From Burkholderiales bacterium (GTDB lineage: Bacteria > Pseudomonadota > Gammaproteobacteria > Burkholderiales > Burkholderiaceae): 64,000 nucleotides of DNA. The stretch is taken from NCBI GenBank assembly GCA_026225235.1, contig JAMFSK010000098.1:1-64000 (forward strand), read 5' to 3'. This document shows, piece by piece, positions 18,898-28,684 of this stretch. Each line of letters opens with the position of its first letter. Position 1 is the stretch's first letter. The notes beneath the pieces were generated by a model. The model had not been told where the DNA came from. It saw only the letters and a list, made by a program, of their open reading frames with translations, and made no database searches. A program made the position numbers and the translations under genes.

Positions 18898-20790
18898 ATG
18901 ACTACAACTGACGCGCAACACATCACGCGGCTCACGCCCGAGCAACTCGAACGCGAGTCGCCCGAGAAGCTGTCTGTTGCCGAGCGCAATCTGCGAAACG
19001 AGCGGCTCTCGAGCTACTCGCAACGCCCCCTCGCCTTCCTGTTCCGCTATATCCGGCGGCGCCCGGTCGCGCACTCGATCCTGCTGTCGAGCGTGCTGTT
19101 CGCCGTGCTGTGCGCGCTCATGTCCCAGTACGCGATCAAGCATCTGGTAGACGTGCTGTCGGCCGGCCATCGCAATACGGGCCCAGTGTGGGTCGCCTTC
19201 CTGATCCTGGTGTCCCTCATCGCGGCCGACAATATGTCGTGGCGCGTCGGCGGCTGGATCGGCGCGCGAGCGTTTGTCGGCGTGACCGGTGACCTGCGCC
19301 GCGACCTGTTCCAGTACCTGAGCGGCCATGCGCCGAGCTATTTCCTCGAGAAACAGCCGGGTATGCTCGCGAGCCGAATCACGGCGACGTCCAACGCCGT
19401 GTACATCACCGAAAATACAATGGCGTGGAACGTATTGCCGCCGTCCATCGCGGTTGTCGGCGCCATTGTGATGGTCACGCTTGTCAATCCGCTGATGGCG
19501 GGCGGGCTGATGCTGATTTCTGCGATTCTGGCTGTCGTGCTGTTCCGCCTCGCCGGGCGGGGCTCACATAAACACCATACTTTTGCGACGCGCGCGGCAG
19601 CCGTCGACGGCGAGCTCGTCGACGTGATCAGCAATATGGGGCTGGTCCGGGCCTTCGGCGCGACGTTCCGCGAGCAGAGCCGCTTCCAGGAGCGCGTGGT
19701 CGCTGAAATGGATGCGCGCAAGCACAGCCTGCTCTATCTGGAAAAGCTGCGACTGCTGCACGCCGTCGTCACTGCAGCCTTGTCGGCCGGCCTGCTCGGC
19801 TGGGCGTTGTGGCTGTGGACACAGGATAAGGTCTCGTCGGGCGACATCGTGCTGATCAGCTCGCTGGGTTTCACGATCCTGCACGGCACGCGCGATCTCG
19901 CCGTGGCCCTGGTCGACGTCACCCAGCATATTGCGCGGCTCGCCGAGGCGGTCGAAACCCTGCTCGAACCGCATGGGATGCCCGATCATTCACAAGCGAC
20001 CGAACTCACGTCGCGTGGCGGGAAGGTGGAATTCGACGCCGTCGACTTTGCCTATCCGAAGCGCAAGCGCATTCTCGAGAACTTCAATTTGAAAATCGAG
20101 GCGGGTCAACGGGTCGGGCTGATCGGCAAATCGGGCGCGGGGAAATCGACCGTTCTCGCACTGCTCCAGCGCTTTTACGAAGCCCAAGGTGGCCGGATCT
20201 TGATCGACGACCAAGACATTGCGCTCGTGACGCAGGACAGCCTGCGCCACTCCATCGCGGTAGTCCCGCAGGATATTTCGCTCTTCCATCGCACCGTCTA
20301 CGAAAATATCGCCTACGGCCGGCCCGATGCGACACGCGAAGAAGTGATGACGGCAGCACGCGAAGCGCGCTGCGCGGAATTTATCGAGGCGATGCCGGAA
20401 GGCTACGACACGATCGTCGGCGACCGGGGTGTGAAACTCTCTGGGGGTCAGCGCCAACGGATCGCAATCGCGCGTGCGGTACTCAAGAACGCGCCGATTC
20501 TGTTGCTCGACGAAGCGACATCGGCGCTCGACAGCCAGTCGGAAGAAGCCATCCAGGAAGCCCTCGACCGGCTGATGCGTGGCCGTACCGTCATCGCCAT
20601 CGCCCACCGGCTGTCGACGCTTCAGAACTTCGACCGTCTGATCGTGATGAGCAACGGCCATGTGATCGACGATGGCTCGCCGGACGTGTTGCGCGCCCGG
20701 CCGGGTCTCTATCGCGACCTGCTGGGCAAGCAGCACGGCAAGGGTCCTCAAAACTCCACCAAGATCCCTGCGGCGGAACACGTCGCCTGA
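18898..20790 (+). CDS. ABC exporter, fused TM and ATPase domains
   Basis: Half-transporter of the MsbA/LmrA type, working as a homodimer in the inner membrane; substrate unknown. The 630-residue protein has an N-terminal helical leader (ITRLTPEQLERE), six TM segments in about 50-335, then an ATPase with Walker A GKSGAGKST near 411-419, signature LSGGQRQR near 514, Walker B ILLLDEATSALD near 535 and the switch His in AIAHRLS. The ATG at 18898 is chosen because MTTTDAQHITRL starts the family-like sequence; a GTG at 18802 in the same frame would add 32 residues overlapping an inverted repeat. No strong Shine-Dalgarno precedes either. Confidence 0.88.
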   Translation: MTTTDAQHITRLTPEQLERESPEKLSVAERNLRNERLSSYSQRPLAFLFRYIRRRPVAHSILLSSVLFAVLCALMSQYAIKHLVDVLSAGHRNTGPVWVAFLILVSLIAADNMSWRVGGWIGARAFVGVTGDLRRDLFQYLSGHAPSYFLEKQPGMLASRITATSNAVYITENTMAWNVLPPSIAVVGAIVMVTLVNPLMAGGLMLISAILAVVLFRLAGRGSHKHHTFATRAAAVDGELVDVISNMGLVRAFGATFREQSRFQERVVAEMDARKHSLLYLEKLRLLHAVVTAALSAGLLGWALWLWTQDKVSSGDIVLISSLGFTILHGTRDLAVALVDVTQHIARLAEAVETLLEPHGMPDHSQATELTSRGGKVEFDAVDFAYPKRKRILENFNLKIEAGQRVGLIGKSGAGKSTVLALLQRFYEAQGGRILIDDQDIALVTQDSLRHSIAVVPQDISLFHRTVYENIAYGRPDATREEVMTAAREARCAEFIEAMPEGYDTIVGDRGVKLSGGQRQRIAIARAVLKNAPILLLDEATSALDSQSEEAIQEALDRLMRGRTVIAIAHRLSTLQNFDRLIVMSNGHVIDDGSPDVLRARPGLYRDLLGKQHGKGPQNSTKIPAAEHVA

Positions 20791-20794
20791 GATC

Positions 20795-20819
20795 GAGGGC
20801 GGCCATGGCGGCCGCTCTC
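20795..20819. terminator. Hairpin between the convergent ABC exporter and otsA
   Basis: A 10-bp stem (GAGGGCGGCC / GGCCGCTCTC, one G-U) with loop ATGGC lies in the 81-base gap between convergent stops. There is no T run, so it is a Rho-type or weak bidirectional end at most. Confidence 0.4.
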
Positions 20820-20871
20820 CTGCGCCTTCGCTATCCGCTCTCCCGCCCCACGGCACTACTGCGCTAGACGC

Positions 20872-22248
20872 CTACTGCCGCACCGCGCGCAGATCCGCCA
20901 GAAACGAATCCCGCCAGACTGACACGCTATTGCGCCTTAGCGTTGCCATCATCCCTTGATGGCGTGCACGTCGCTCTTCGAGCGGCATGCCGAGCGCATG
21001 ATCGAGCGCCTCCGCCATCCCCGTCACATCGACCGGGTTGACGATCAAGGCGCCGTCGAGCTCCTGCGCGGCACCCGCGAACCGCGACAAAACCAGCACG
21101 CCCGGATCCTCGGGGTCCTGCGCGGCGACATATTCCTTCGCGACCAGATTCATCCCGTCACGCAGCGGCGTCACGAAGCCAACTTGCGCCTCGCGAAACA
21201 GCGAAGCCAGCACCGCGCGTTCGTACTGGCGGTGAAGGTAGCGAATCGGGGTCCAGTCCATCTCCGCAAATCGTCCGTTGATCCGGCCAGACTCCGCCTC
21301 GAGCTGCAGACGAATCTGCTGGTAGCTTTGGATATCCGCCCGCGTCGGCGGCGCGATCTGAATCAACGATACCTGGGCGCGATGATTGGGTGATAGTTCA
21401 AGCAGTTTCTCGAACGCCCGGAAACGCTCGACAAGGCCTTTCGAATAGTCGAGCCGGTCGACGCTGACAATCAGGCGCCGGTCGTGCAAAGTCTGCCGCA
21501 GGTTCTTCAGGTGACGCCCGTCCCGGCCTGCTTCGGCCAGGCTTGCCAGTTCGTCGGGATAGATCCCGATCGGATAAGCACCGATGCGCAGCGTTCGGCC
21601 ATAGGCGTGAACCTCGCCATCGGCAGACACCGTGCCGCGCGCCTCATGCTCGAGATAGTCGCGTAGAGCCCGCAGATCGGGTTCGGTCTGTACGCCGACC
21701 ACGTCATAGCAGCAGAGCGCACGCATCAGCTTCTCGTGCGGGGGCACGGTCACAAGCAATTGCGAGGCGGGAAACGGGATATGAAGGAAAAAGCCGATGC
21801 TATTGGTGACGCCTTGCTGCCGGAGAGCCTCGGCAAACGGAATCAGGTGATAGTCATGAACCCAGATGACATCATCAGGCTTGAGCAGGGGCATCAATTG
21901 ATGCGCGAGCCACGCGTTCACGCGCTGATAGCCCTCGAACTCATGCCGATCGTAGTGCGTGAGGTCGCTGCGATAGTGAAAGGTCGGCCAGAGCGTGTCG
22001 TTGGAGAAGCCGCGATAGTACTGATCGTAGTCGCGTCGGGTCAGCGAGACCGTCGCGAACGTCACGGGGCCGCGTTCCTCGATCTTGATCTCGGAGGGCG
22101 CGGCGGTGACGATGTCGCCGCTCCATCCGAACCACATCCCGCCGGTTTCCTTGAGCGCGTCGTAGACACCGATCGCCAGCCCGCCCGCGGCCATGCCGCC
22201 CTCCGAGATCGGTGCGACCCGGTTCGATACAATAATCAGGCGGCTCAT
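20872..22248 (-). CDS. otsA: Trehalose-6-phosphate synthase
   Basis: Transfers glucose from UDP-glucose to glucose-6-phosphate, giving trehalose-6-phosphate for osmoprotection. The GT20 protein (458 residues from the ATG at 22248) has the start [13 protein letters not shown], the glycine loop [50 protein letters not shown] and [16 protein letters not shown], all diagnostic. The ATG overlaps the otsB stop as ATGA, so translation of the two genes is coupled. otsB comes first, the opposite way round from some enterobacterial annotations but the same transcription order (otsB-otsA). Confidence 0.97.
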   Translation of the reverse strand: MSRLIIVSNRVAPISEGGMAAGGLAIGVYDALKETGGMWFGWSGDIVTAAPSEIKIEERGPVTFATVSLTRRDYDQYYRGFSNDTLWPTFHYRSDLTHYDRHEFEGYQRVNAWLAHQLMPLLKPDDVIWVHDYHLIPFAEALRQQGVTNSIGFFLHIPFPASQLLVTVPPHEKLMRALCCYDVVGVQTEPDLRALRDYLEHEARGTVSADGEVHAYGRTLRIGAYPIGIYPDELASLAEAGRDGRHLKNLRQTLHDRRLIVSVDRLDYSKGLVERFRAFEKLLELSPNHRAQVSLIQIAPPTRADIQSYQQIRLQLEAESGRINGRFAEMDWTPIRYLHRQYERAVLASLFREAQVGFVTPLRDGMNLVAKEYVAAQDPEDPGVLVLSRFAGAAQELDGALIVNPVDVTGMAEALDHALGMPLEERRARHQGMMATLRRNSVSVWRDSFLADLRAVRQ

Positions 22249-23006
22249 GCGGCAGTGGCACCCGCGACGATGCGCTCCAGCCAGGCGAGCATGTCGGTCA
22301 CGGAATCGACCCGGCAAGGCGCGATCGTGTCGCCTGAACCAACCTTGATCGCGACGCCCTGACGCTGATTGACGACCGCGAACCCCTTCTCGTCGGTCAG
22401 GTCGTCGCCCGCAAACACCGGACGGCGCCCCGCGAACGGCGGCTCGTCGAGGAAGGCGGCAATCGCGCGGCCTTTGTCGACATTCTTGGGTTTGATCTCA
22501 AACACCATCTTGCCCGGCTGCAGCACATAGCCATCGGCGAAGCGCTCGACCTGTTGTTCGGCGGCGGCCCGCGCCGCGGCTTCACGCGTCGGCGCATTGC
22601 GGTAGTGAAGCGCAAGCGCGGCACCCTTGATCTCGAGCAGCATACCCGGGTTGTCGCTGACCACTTGTTCGAGAACCCGCTCCATCGTCAACAGGCGCTC
22701 GTCGCCGAAACCGACCCGCAGCATGTCGCCATTGGAATCGCGCCGTTCCGCGCCATGCAGGCCTGCAGTCGGCAAACGAAGTGCGCCGAGCATCCGGTCG
22801 AGGTCGTCGACGGCGCGGCCCGACACGATCGCTACAGCGCCCCCGCTCAGGCGGCTGAGTTCGGCGAGGAGGGTTCCCACGCGTGGCTCCACGACGACGA
22901 GGCCGGGGGCCGATGCGAGCTCGGCGAGTGTCCCGTCGAAATCGAAAAAGAACGCCGTCTCGGAGACAGCAAGCGTGGCAGGCGGCAAAGCGAGTGATGT
23001 CGACAT
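22245..23006 (-). CDS. otsB: Trehalose-6-phosphate phosphatase
   Basis: Dephosphorylates trehalose-6-phosphate to trehalose. HAD-superfamily protein of 253 residues with motif I DFDGTLAEL (nucleophile and general-acid Asp), motif II in VAIVSGRAVDDLD, GLHGAERR, the Lys motif EIKPKNVDKGRAI and motif IV GDDLTDEKGF. Length is normal. It overlaps otsA by four bases (ATGA). A weak ribosome-binding site precedes its ATG. The 310-base divergent region to the SCO gene (23007-23316) holds no supported gene; it includes an imperfect palindrome around 23267-23286. Confidence 0.96.
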   Translation of the reverse strand: MSTSLALPPATLAVSETAFFFDFDGTLAELASAPGLVVVEPRVGTLLAELSRLSGGAVAIVSGRAVDDLDRMLGALRLPTAGLHGAERRDSNGDMLRVGFGDERLLTMERVLEQVVSDNPGMLLEIKGAALALHYRNAPTREAAARAAAEQQVERFADGYVLQPGKMVFEIKPKNVDKGRAIAAFLDEPPFAGRRPVFAGDDLTDEKGFAVVNQRQGVAIKVGSGDTIAPCRVDSVTDMLAWLERIVAGATAA

Positions 23007-23266
23007 AGATCAATTGCTTGGGTAAGCGGCTGGCGCGCGGAAATCAGCCCGCAGTTCGACGCGAACCGGCCAAATCGGTGCGACCCTGCGCGCTTCTTTC
23101 CCCTAGGCGCGCAAGCCTGCGGCACGGTAAGCGCCGTCGCAGCCGGACGCGGCATCTTACCGCGCTTCGCCGGTGGAAACAGCTTCTTGAAAGGAAGCCT
23201 GAAGGCGACCCGGACACTACCCCGCCGCGCGCGCGCAGGGAAGCGCCGTGTGCAAAATGCGTTACA

Positions 23267-23286
23267 GTGCGCAAGCGCTTGTGCGC
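23267..23286. repeat. Imperfect palindrome upstream of the SCO gene
   Basis: A near-symmetrical sequence centred on AAGCGCTT with GTGCGC-type arms lies 31 bases before the SCO ATG. It may be a regulator site; nothing else supports this. Confidence 0.25.
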
Positions 23287-23316
23287 CTGTCCTGCATCCC
23301 GAAAGGTATTGGTCTA

Positions 23317-23955
23317 ATGCAACACCCTCACCGACGCGCCGGCGCCCCGCTCGCGCGCACGTTTCACCGCGGCGCGGCCTGGCTGCTGGCCGCCAGTCTC
23401 GCCTTCTGTCTGAGCGCCTGTGGCGGCAAGCCGCAAAACTGGCAACTCGAGAATGTCGAGGGGCACTTGCCCGACCTGAGCTTCTCGCTGACCTCGGATA
23501 GCGGCACGCCGATGAGCGCCCAGGACCTCAAGGGCAAGATCGCGATTGTCTATTTCGGCTACACCCACTGCCCGGACATCTGCCCCGAAACCATGGCCAA
23601 GTTGTCGCAGGCACTCGCCAAGAGTGCCGCCAGCGCTCAGGACATGCGGATTGTCTTTATCTCGGTCGACCCCACTCGCGACACACCCGCGGCGATGCAC
23701 GCGTATGTCGATGCGTTCGACGCCCGCCATGCGATCGGACTCACCGGCACGCCGTCCGAGATCGAGACGATTGCCAAGCGTTATCGCGTAGCCTATCAGG
23801 CTGACCAACCCGAAGGCACGGGCAGCTATGAGGTCTCGCATAGCTCGGGCATTTACATTTTCGATCGTGACGGCAAGGCGCGGTTACTCGCCAACGGCAA
23901 CGCGACCGTCGACCAACTCGCCCACGATCTACAGCAACTGGCACAGCCAAGTTGA
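23317..23955 (+). CDS. SCO1/SenC-family copper chaperone lipoprotein
   Basis: Periplasm-facing thioredoxin-fold protein that delivers copper to the CuA site of cytochrome c oxidase. The ATG at 23317 (AAAGG 10 bases upstream) gives 212 residues with a lipoprotein signal ending LSACGG. The copper-binding CxxxC is in YTHCPDICPET, with the partner His in EVSHSSGIYIFD, and the SCO motif FISVDPTRDTP. An upstream frame extension to 23248 lacks signal-peptide sense. The next gene, 10 bases on, is another copper chaperone, so the pair likely forms an operon for oxidase assembly. Confidence 0.93.
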   Translation: MQHPHRRAGAPLARTFHRGAAWLLAASLAFCLSACGGKPQNWQLENVEGHLPDLSFSLTSDSGTPMSAQDLKGKIAIVYFGYTHCPDICPETMAKLSQALAKSAASAQDMRIVFISVDPTRDTPAAMHAYVDAFDARHAIGLTGTPSEIETIAKRYRVAYQADQPEGTGSYEVSHSSGIYIFDRDGKARLLANGNATVDQLAHDLQQLAQPS

Positions 23956-23965
23956 AAGGCCTGAT

Positions 23966-24421
23966 ATGACCTCGATTTCTCGACTCTTTTCCCGTATGGC
24001 AACCGGTCTGGTCCTTGCCGGTTTCGGAACCCTTGCTCTCGCGCAATCCCCGAACGTGTCGATCGACAAAGCCTGGGTCCGCTGGCTGCCGAGCGAGTTA
24101 CCGGCGGCCGGCTACCTCACGATTACGAACCATGGCGCGCAGCCGGTCGACCTGGTCGGCATCACCAGCCCCGACTATGGGATGGCGATGCTGCACCAGA
24201 CCACCACGGAGGGCTCGACCGCCAAGATGGCGATGGTTGCCAAGCTGACGGTGCCCGCCCACGGCAAGGTCGCGTTCACGCCAGGCAACTATCACGTCAT
24301 GCTCGAACAGCCGAAGCATGCCATTGCGCCTGGCGACAATATCAAGCTGCTGCTCACGTTCTCCGACGGAGAAACGGTCATCGCACCGATGGCCGTGAAG
24401 CCACCAGGCACGACGGAGTAA
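23966..24421 (+). CDS. PCu(A)C-family periplasmic copper chaperone
   Basis: Binds Cu(I) in the periplasm and helps load CuA of cytochrome oxidase together with SCO. The 151-residue protein starts at an ATG with GAAAGG 9 bases upstream, has a Sec signal (LVLAGFGTLALAQS, cleavage after LALA) and the PCuAC fold features: AWVRWLP, AGYLTITNHG, then the copper ligands as spaced His/Met (MLHQTTTEGS...M, and GNYHVMLEQP). Directly follows the SCO gene. The 298 bases downstream (24422-24719) contain GC-rich dyads GGGCC / GGCCC but no gene. Confidence 0.92.
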   Translation: MTSISRLFSRMATGLVLAGFGTLALAQSPNVSIDKAWVRWLPSELPAAGYLTITNHGAQPVDLVGITSPDYGMAMLHQTTTEGSTAKMAMVAKLTVPAHGKVAFTPGNYHVMLEQPKHAIAPGDNIKLLLTFSDGETVIAPMAVKPPGTTE

Positions 24422-24719
24422 ATCGTCGTCGGGCCGTCTTCGGCCCTCGCCGAGGCGCCGGCCGGCCGTTTCGGCCAAATCATCCGCAGCGGTGCAACGC
24501 GCACCAGCACAGTGCTTCCTTCGGGGGGCGCGGTCGTCCAGTGTTTTATGTCTCACCCATCTGAGCGTCCCGCAAAGCCAACGGGGAACGCGTCCCCGCC
24601 TTCAGGCACCCTCATTTCAGTCAGTCTCTACTTACTTACCCGGCATAGTCATTGCTTTTAGCGGGAGTGCCTCCGCTGCCGGGGCGAACGTGTCTTGGTC
24701 AGGAGCATTTGTTCTACCC

Positions 24720-26012
24720 ATGCCGAACCCCGCTGCCCGTTTTGCCGACTTGCTGATCCGTCAGGCGTGCGTCCATGACGATGCGCCGCTGATGGATATA
24801 GCCATTCGTGCAGGCAAGATTATCGCGCTCGGGAATGACCTCGACTTCGACGCCACTCAAACGCTCGATGTCGGCTGCCGCGCGGTGTTGCCCGGCTTTG
24901 TCGAAGCGCATATCCATCTGGACAAGGCTCTGCTGCATCGTCGTCGCCGGTCCGAATCGGGCACGCTTGAAGAGGCGATCCGGCTGACCGGCGAACTGAA
25001 GGCCGAGCGCAATCGCGCCGACATGCTCGAACGCGCCAGTCAGGTGATCGAGATGGCGGTACGCCATGGCACGACGGCGATGCGGGCCCATCCGGATGTC
25101 GATCCGATCCAGGGTTTGCTGGGTATCGAGGTCATGCTGGAGTTGCGCGAACGGTATCGCGATCTGATCGACTTGCAGATCGTCGCCTTTCCGCAGGAAG
25201 GGTTGTTCAAGGCACCCGGCACGGACGCCCTGTTGACTGAATCGCTGACGCTCGGCGCCGATGTGATCGGCGGATGCCCCTATAACGAAGCCAGCTGGAG
25301 TGACACGGTCCGCCATATCGACCGGGTCTTCGAGATCGCTGCCCAGTTCGGTGTCGACATCGATATGCATGCCGACTTCGCCGACGACACACGCGACCCG
25401 CGTTTCGCAGCCGTCTCCTATATCGCGCGCAAGACCATCGAAACGGGCTATCAAGGCCGTGTCTCTCTGGGCCATGTGACGAGTCTCGGCGCCGTACCAC
25501 CGGACCGCCTTGCTCCACTCGTCGACGAGCTTCGCGAAGCGAATATTCATATCGTCACGCTGCCCGCGACGGACCTGTATCTCGGCGGCCGTTCCGATAC
25601 GCACGCGCAGCGGCGCGGCCTGACACCGGTGCGCGCCCTGCTGGAGGGCGGCGTCAACGTCGCCTATTCGTCGAACAATGTGCGCAACGCGTTCACGCCG
25701 TTTGGCAAGGCCGACATGCTGAGCATCGGCAACCTGCTCGCGCATGCGGCGCAACTCGGCACACCGGCTCAGCAAGCGAGCGTCTTGCGCATGGGCACCA
25801 CCCACGCTGCGCGCGCGATCGGTCTGCGCGATTACGGCGTGGCCGTGGGTTGCGACGCGGACCTCGTCGTGCTCGACACGCTACGCGTGGACGACGCACT
25901 GCTCGACGTACCGCCGCGCAGCTGGGTCATCAAGCGCGGCCGCATCACCGTCACCAGCCGTCACTGCTGCGAAGTTCACCGGGCTGCGGCCCTTCAGGAC
26001 ATGCCTTCATGA
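24720..26012 (+). CDS. CodA-like amidohydrolase lacking the usual catalytic Glu and Asp
   Basis: Amidohydrolase of the cytosine deaminase/N-isopropylammelide hydrolase type. The 430 residues show metal ligands HIHLDK (His64, His66), IVAFPQEGL, the third His in DMHADF (217-220) and GHVTSLGA. Compared from memory with E. coli CodA, the proton-shuttling Glu217 (HCDE) is Phe220 here, and the metal/catalytic Asp313 (GHDD) aligns with Asn in SSNN (317-320). The reaction is therefore unlikely to be plain cytosine deamination. AGGAG is 14 bases before the ATG. It overlaps the following transporter ATPase gene as ATGA, so it forms an operon with a Pot-type importer. Confidence 0.85.
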   Translation: MPNPAARFADLLIRQACVHDDAPLMDIAIRAGKIIALGNDLDFDATQTLDVGCRAVLPGFVEAHIHLDKALLHRRRRSESGTLEEAIRLTGELKAERNRADMLERASQVIEMAVRHGTTAMRAHPDVDPIQGLLGIEVMLELRERYRDLIDLQIVAFPQEGLFKAPGTDALLTESLTLGADVIGGCPYNEASWSDTVRHIDRVFEIAAQFGVDIDMHADFADDTRDPRFAAVSYIARKTIETGYQGRVSLGHVTSLGAVPPDRLAPLVDELREANIHIVTLPATDLYLGGRSDTHAQRRGLTPVRALLEGGVNVAYSSNNVRNAFTPFGKADMLSIGNLLAHAAQLGTPAQQASVLRMGTTHAARAIGLRDYGVAVGCDADLVVLDTLRVDDALLDVPPRSWVIKRGRITVTSRHCCEVHRAAALQDMPS

Positions 26013-27226
26013 ATCAGCGTATTGGCCAGCCCCCGCAGCAGCCGGCAAGCCGGCCTGCCTCCGCACCTGCATTCGCGTCCGCGTCGGGACCTACCTCTGG
26101 GTCAGCCTCAGGACCTACTTCAGGCCCCCGCTCGGCCCCCTCTTCCGGGCCCACGTCTGCGGCTGCAGCGAAACCGTCCGGCGTCGCCGTGCCGCACTAC
26201 GAGCCAGCCGACATCGAACTCGTTCACGTCTCGAAGCAGTATGGCGATGCCCTTGCCGTCGACGCGATCGACCTGCGTATTCCGGGCGGTCAATACTGCT
26301 GCCTGCTCGGCCCCTCGGGCTGCGGCAAGACCTCGACACTGCGCATGATCGCCGGACATGAAACCGTGACCGACGGCGACATCCTGATCGCCAATCGTAA
26401 TGTCACGCGCGAAGAGCCTGCGGCCCGCGGCACCGCGATGGTCTTCCAGAGCTACGCGCTATTCCCGCACCTGTCTGCGCTCGACAACGTCGCCTTCAGC
26501 CTGAAGATGCGCGGCGTGGCCAAACTGGAACGGCGCAAACGGGCAGGCGAGTTACTCGAGCTTGTTGCGATGAGTGCCTACGCCGAACGCAAGCCTTCAC
26601 AGTTATCGGGCGGCCAACAACAACGCGTCGCACTTGCACGCGCACTTCTCAACGAACCCCGTTGCCTGTTGCTCGACGAACCGCTGTCAGCACTCGACCC
26701 TTTCCTTCGCATCCAGATGCGCGCCGAGCTCAAGCGCTGGCAAAAAGAACTGGGCATCACCTTCGTCCACGTCACCCACTCGCAAGAAGAAGCGATGGCG
26801 CTGGCCGACCTCGTGGTCGTCATGAGCCATGGCCGCATCGAGCAGATCGGATCGCCGCATGAAGTGTTCAACCGCCCGCGTACCGAATTCGTCGCGCGCT
26901 TTCTGGGTGGCCATAACGTGCTTGAAGCGAACGGCCGCGCATTCACGGTACGTGCCGACCATCTGCACGTCGCGCCGCATGGCGTCACCCCGGTCCAGAC
27001 ACCGGCCGCGGAAGGCGGCTTCAGCCGGATCGGCGGCATTCCGTGCGTGGTCCGCGATGCCGAGTATCAGGGCACGCACCTGCGCATGACGCTCGCCCCG
27101 CTCGACGGCTCGCCCGAACTGATCTCACTGCTGCCTGACGGGCAATACGATCCACAACGCCTCGGACCCGAAGCGCGCGTGGTGGTCTGGTGGAACGAAC
27201 AGGATGCCCACGCGCTGGCCGCCTGA
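26009..27226 (+). CDS. ABC importer ATP-binding protein (PotA/FbpC-type)
   Basis: Energises uptake with the two permeases downstream. The 405-residue protein has an unusual N-terminal 66 residues made of Ser/Gly/Pro/Ala repeats (SGPTSGSASGPTSGP), then the ATPase: Walker A GPSGCGKT at 101-108, Q-loop VFQSYALFPH, signature LSGGQQQR, Walker B CLLLDEPLSALD, switch His in VTHSQEEAM. A C-terminal TOBE domain follows (CVVRDAEYQGTHLRM). The start overlaps the amidohydrolase stop (ATGA). A later start beyond the low-complexity tract cannot be excluded. Confidence 0.92.
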   Translation: MNQRIGQPPQQPASRPASAPAFASASGPTSGSASGPTSGPRSAPSSGPTSAAAAKPSGVAVPHYEPADIELVHVSKQYGDALAVDAIDLRIPGGQYCCLLGPSGCGKTSTLRMIAGHETVTDGDILIANRNVTREEPAARGTAMVFQSYALFPHLSALDNVAFSLKMRGVAKLERRKRAGELLELVAMSAYAERKPSQLSGGQQQRVALARALLNEPRCLLLDEPLSALDPFLRIQMRAELKRWQKELGITFVHVTHSQEEAMALADLVVVMSHGRIEQIGSPHEVFNRPRTEFVARFLGGHNVLEANGRAFTVRADHLHVAPHGVTPVQTPAAEGGFSRIGGIPCVVRDAEYQGTHLRMTLAPLDGSPELISLLPDGQYDPQRLGPEARVVVWWNEQDAHALAA

Positions 27227-27263
27227 AAAATGCACTGCACGATAAATCAACCTGGAGATGGCA

Positions 27264-28622
27264 ATGAACGAGTTTCCCGAGCACCCTTCCGATCCGAACG
27301 ATCCAGGCGCGACCCAGGCAACGACGGCCACAGGCGCCACCGGGACGGAAGCCTCCGATGCCGGCCTTAGCGCGGGCAAAGGTCTGTCGCGCCGTACCTT
27401 CATCAAGGGCGCCGTGGCGGTAGCCGGCATCACAGGTTTCCCCTATGTGCATGCACAGGAAAAGATCACGCTGCGCTACCTCGGCACCGCGGTCAACCAG
27501 AGCTCGGACATCGCAAAGAAGTTCAAGGAAGACACCGGTATCGAGATCCAGTACATCCCGGTGACCACCGACGATGTCGCCAAGCGCATCATCACGCAGC
27601 CGAACTCGTTCGACATCGTCGACACCGAATACTTCGCGCTCAAGAAGCTGATCCCCGCCGGCACGCTGGCAGGCATGGATGCCAAGAAGATCAAGTACGC
27701 CGACAAAATCACGCCCGTGCTGACCCGCGGCGAAGTCGACGGCAAGAAGATCGGCGACCAGGGCACCGCGCCCAAGAAAGTGATGTTCCTGACCGGGCCG
27801 AAGTCGACCGAGTTCTCGGCGACGCCGACCGAATGGATGACGCTGATTCCCACGACCTACAACGCCGACACACTCGGCATCCGGCCCGACCTGATCAAGC
27901 GGCCCATCACGAGCTGGGCGGAACTCCTCAACCCGGAGTTCAAGGGCAAGGCCGCGCTGCTCAACATCCCCGCGATCGGCATCATGGACTCGGCCATGGC
28001 GATCGAGGCGATGGGCAAGGTCAAGTATGTCGACAAGGGCAATATGACCAAGTCCGAAATCGACCAGACCATCAAGATCCTGATCGAAGCCAAGCACGCA
28101 GGGCAATTCCGCGCGTTCTGGAAAGACTTCAACGAGAGCGTGAACCTGATGGCCTCGGGCGAAGTGGTGATCCAGTCGATGTGGTCGCCGGCCGTGACAA
28201 AGGTCCGCACGATGGGGATCGCGTGCACCTTCCAGCCGCTCAAGGAAGGCTATCGTTCATGGGCTTCGGGCTTTGGGATTCCCCGCTCGCTGCAAGGGCG
28301 CAAGCTCGATGCCGCGTATGAGTTCGTCAACTGGTTCCAGGATGGCTGGGCCGGCGCTTACCTGATGCGCCAGGGTTACTACGCCGGCGTGCTCGAGACC
28401 GCACGTTCGAAAATGCAACCGTACGAGTGGGACTACTGGATCGAAGGCAAGGCCGCCGCGCAGGACATCAAGGCGCCCGACGGTCAGTTGCTCGAGAAGG
28501 CGGGAACGATACGCGACGGCGGCTCGTACAACCAGCGCATGGGCGCGATCGCCTGCTGGAACGCGGTGATGGACGAGAACATCTACATGGTTCAGAAGTG
28601 GAATGAGTTCATAGCGGCCTGA
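27264..28622 (+). CDS. Tat-exported ABC substrate-binding protein (PotD/PotF-type)
   Basis: Periplasmic receptor of the importer. The 452-residue protein carries a twin-arginine signal: a polar 40-residue lead, SRRTFIKG at 42-49, hydrophobic AVAVAGITGF and a VHA cleavage site near 64. The mature protein is a type II-fold spermidine/putrescine-like binding protein (ITLRYLGTAVNQSSDIAKKF, FDIVDTEYFALKKL). The second ATG (27264) is chosen because TGGAG is 6 bases upstream of it; the ATG at 27258 overlaps that site. Tat export suggests folding or cofactor binding before export. The ligand is unknown; the operon context suggests a nitrogen compound handled by the amidohydrolase. Confidence 0.92.
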   Translation: MNEFPEHPSDPNDPGATQATTATGATGTEASDAGLSAGKGLSRRTFIKGAVAVAGITGFPYVHAQEKITLRYLGTAVNQSSDIAKKFKEDTGIEIQYIPVTTDDVAKRIITQPNSFDIVDTEYFALKKLIPAGTLAGMDAKKIKYADKITPVLTRGEVDGKKIGDQGTAPKKVMFLTGPKSTEFSATPTEWMTLIPTTYNADTLGIRPDLIKRPITSWAELLNPEFKGKAALLNIPAIGIMDSAMAIEAMGKVKYVDKGNMTKSEIDQTIKILIEAKHAGQFRAFWKDFNESVNLMASGEVVIQSMWSPAVTKVRTMGIACTFQPLKEGYRSWASGFGIPRSLQGRKLDAAYEFVNWFQDGWAGAYLMRQGYYAGVLETARSKMQPYEWDYWIEGKAAAQDIKAPDGQLLEKAGTIRDGGSYNQRMGAIACWNAVMDENIYMVQKWNEFIAA

Positions 28623-28624
28623 TT

Positions 28625-28684
28625 GCCGGGCCGGTTTTCATACCGGCCGGTCTTGCTAGGCGAGCGGGCCCGCGCCCGCTCGCC
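28625..28684 (+). other. Two strong stem-loops between binding-protein and permease genes
   Basis: Hairpin 1 pairs CCGG(G)CCGGT with ACCGGCCGG around TTTCAT just after the stop codon. Hairpin 2 is a perfect 10-bp stem GGCGAGCGGG / CCCGCTCGCC (28659-28668 / 28675-28684) with a 6-base loop. Neither has a T run. Such structures after binding-protein genes commonly protect the upstream mRNA and lower downstream expression. Confidence 0.65.

Noticed and set aside
22246-22317. N-terminal extension of otsA into otsB
   Set aside because: The extension overlaps otsB out of frame; the ATGA-coupled start gives [10 protein letters not shown], the family start.
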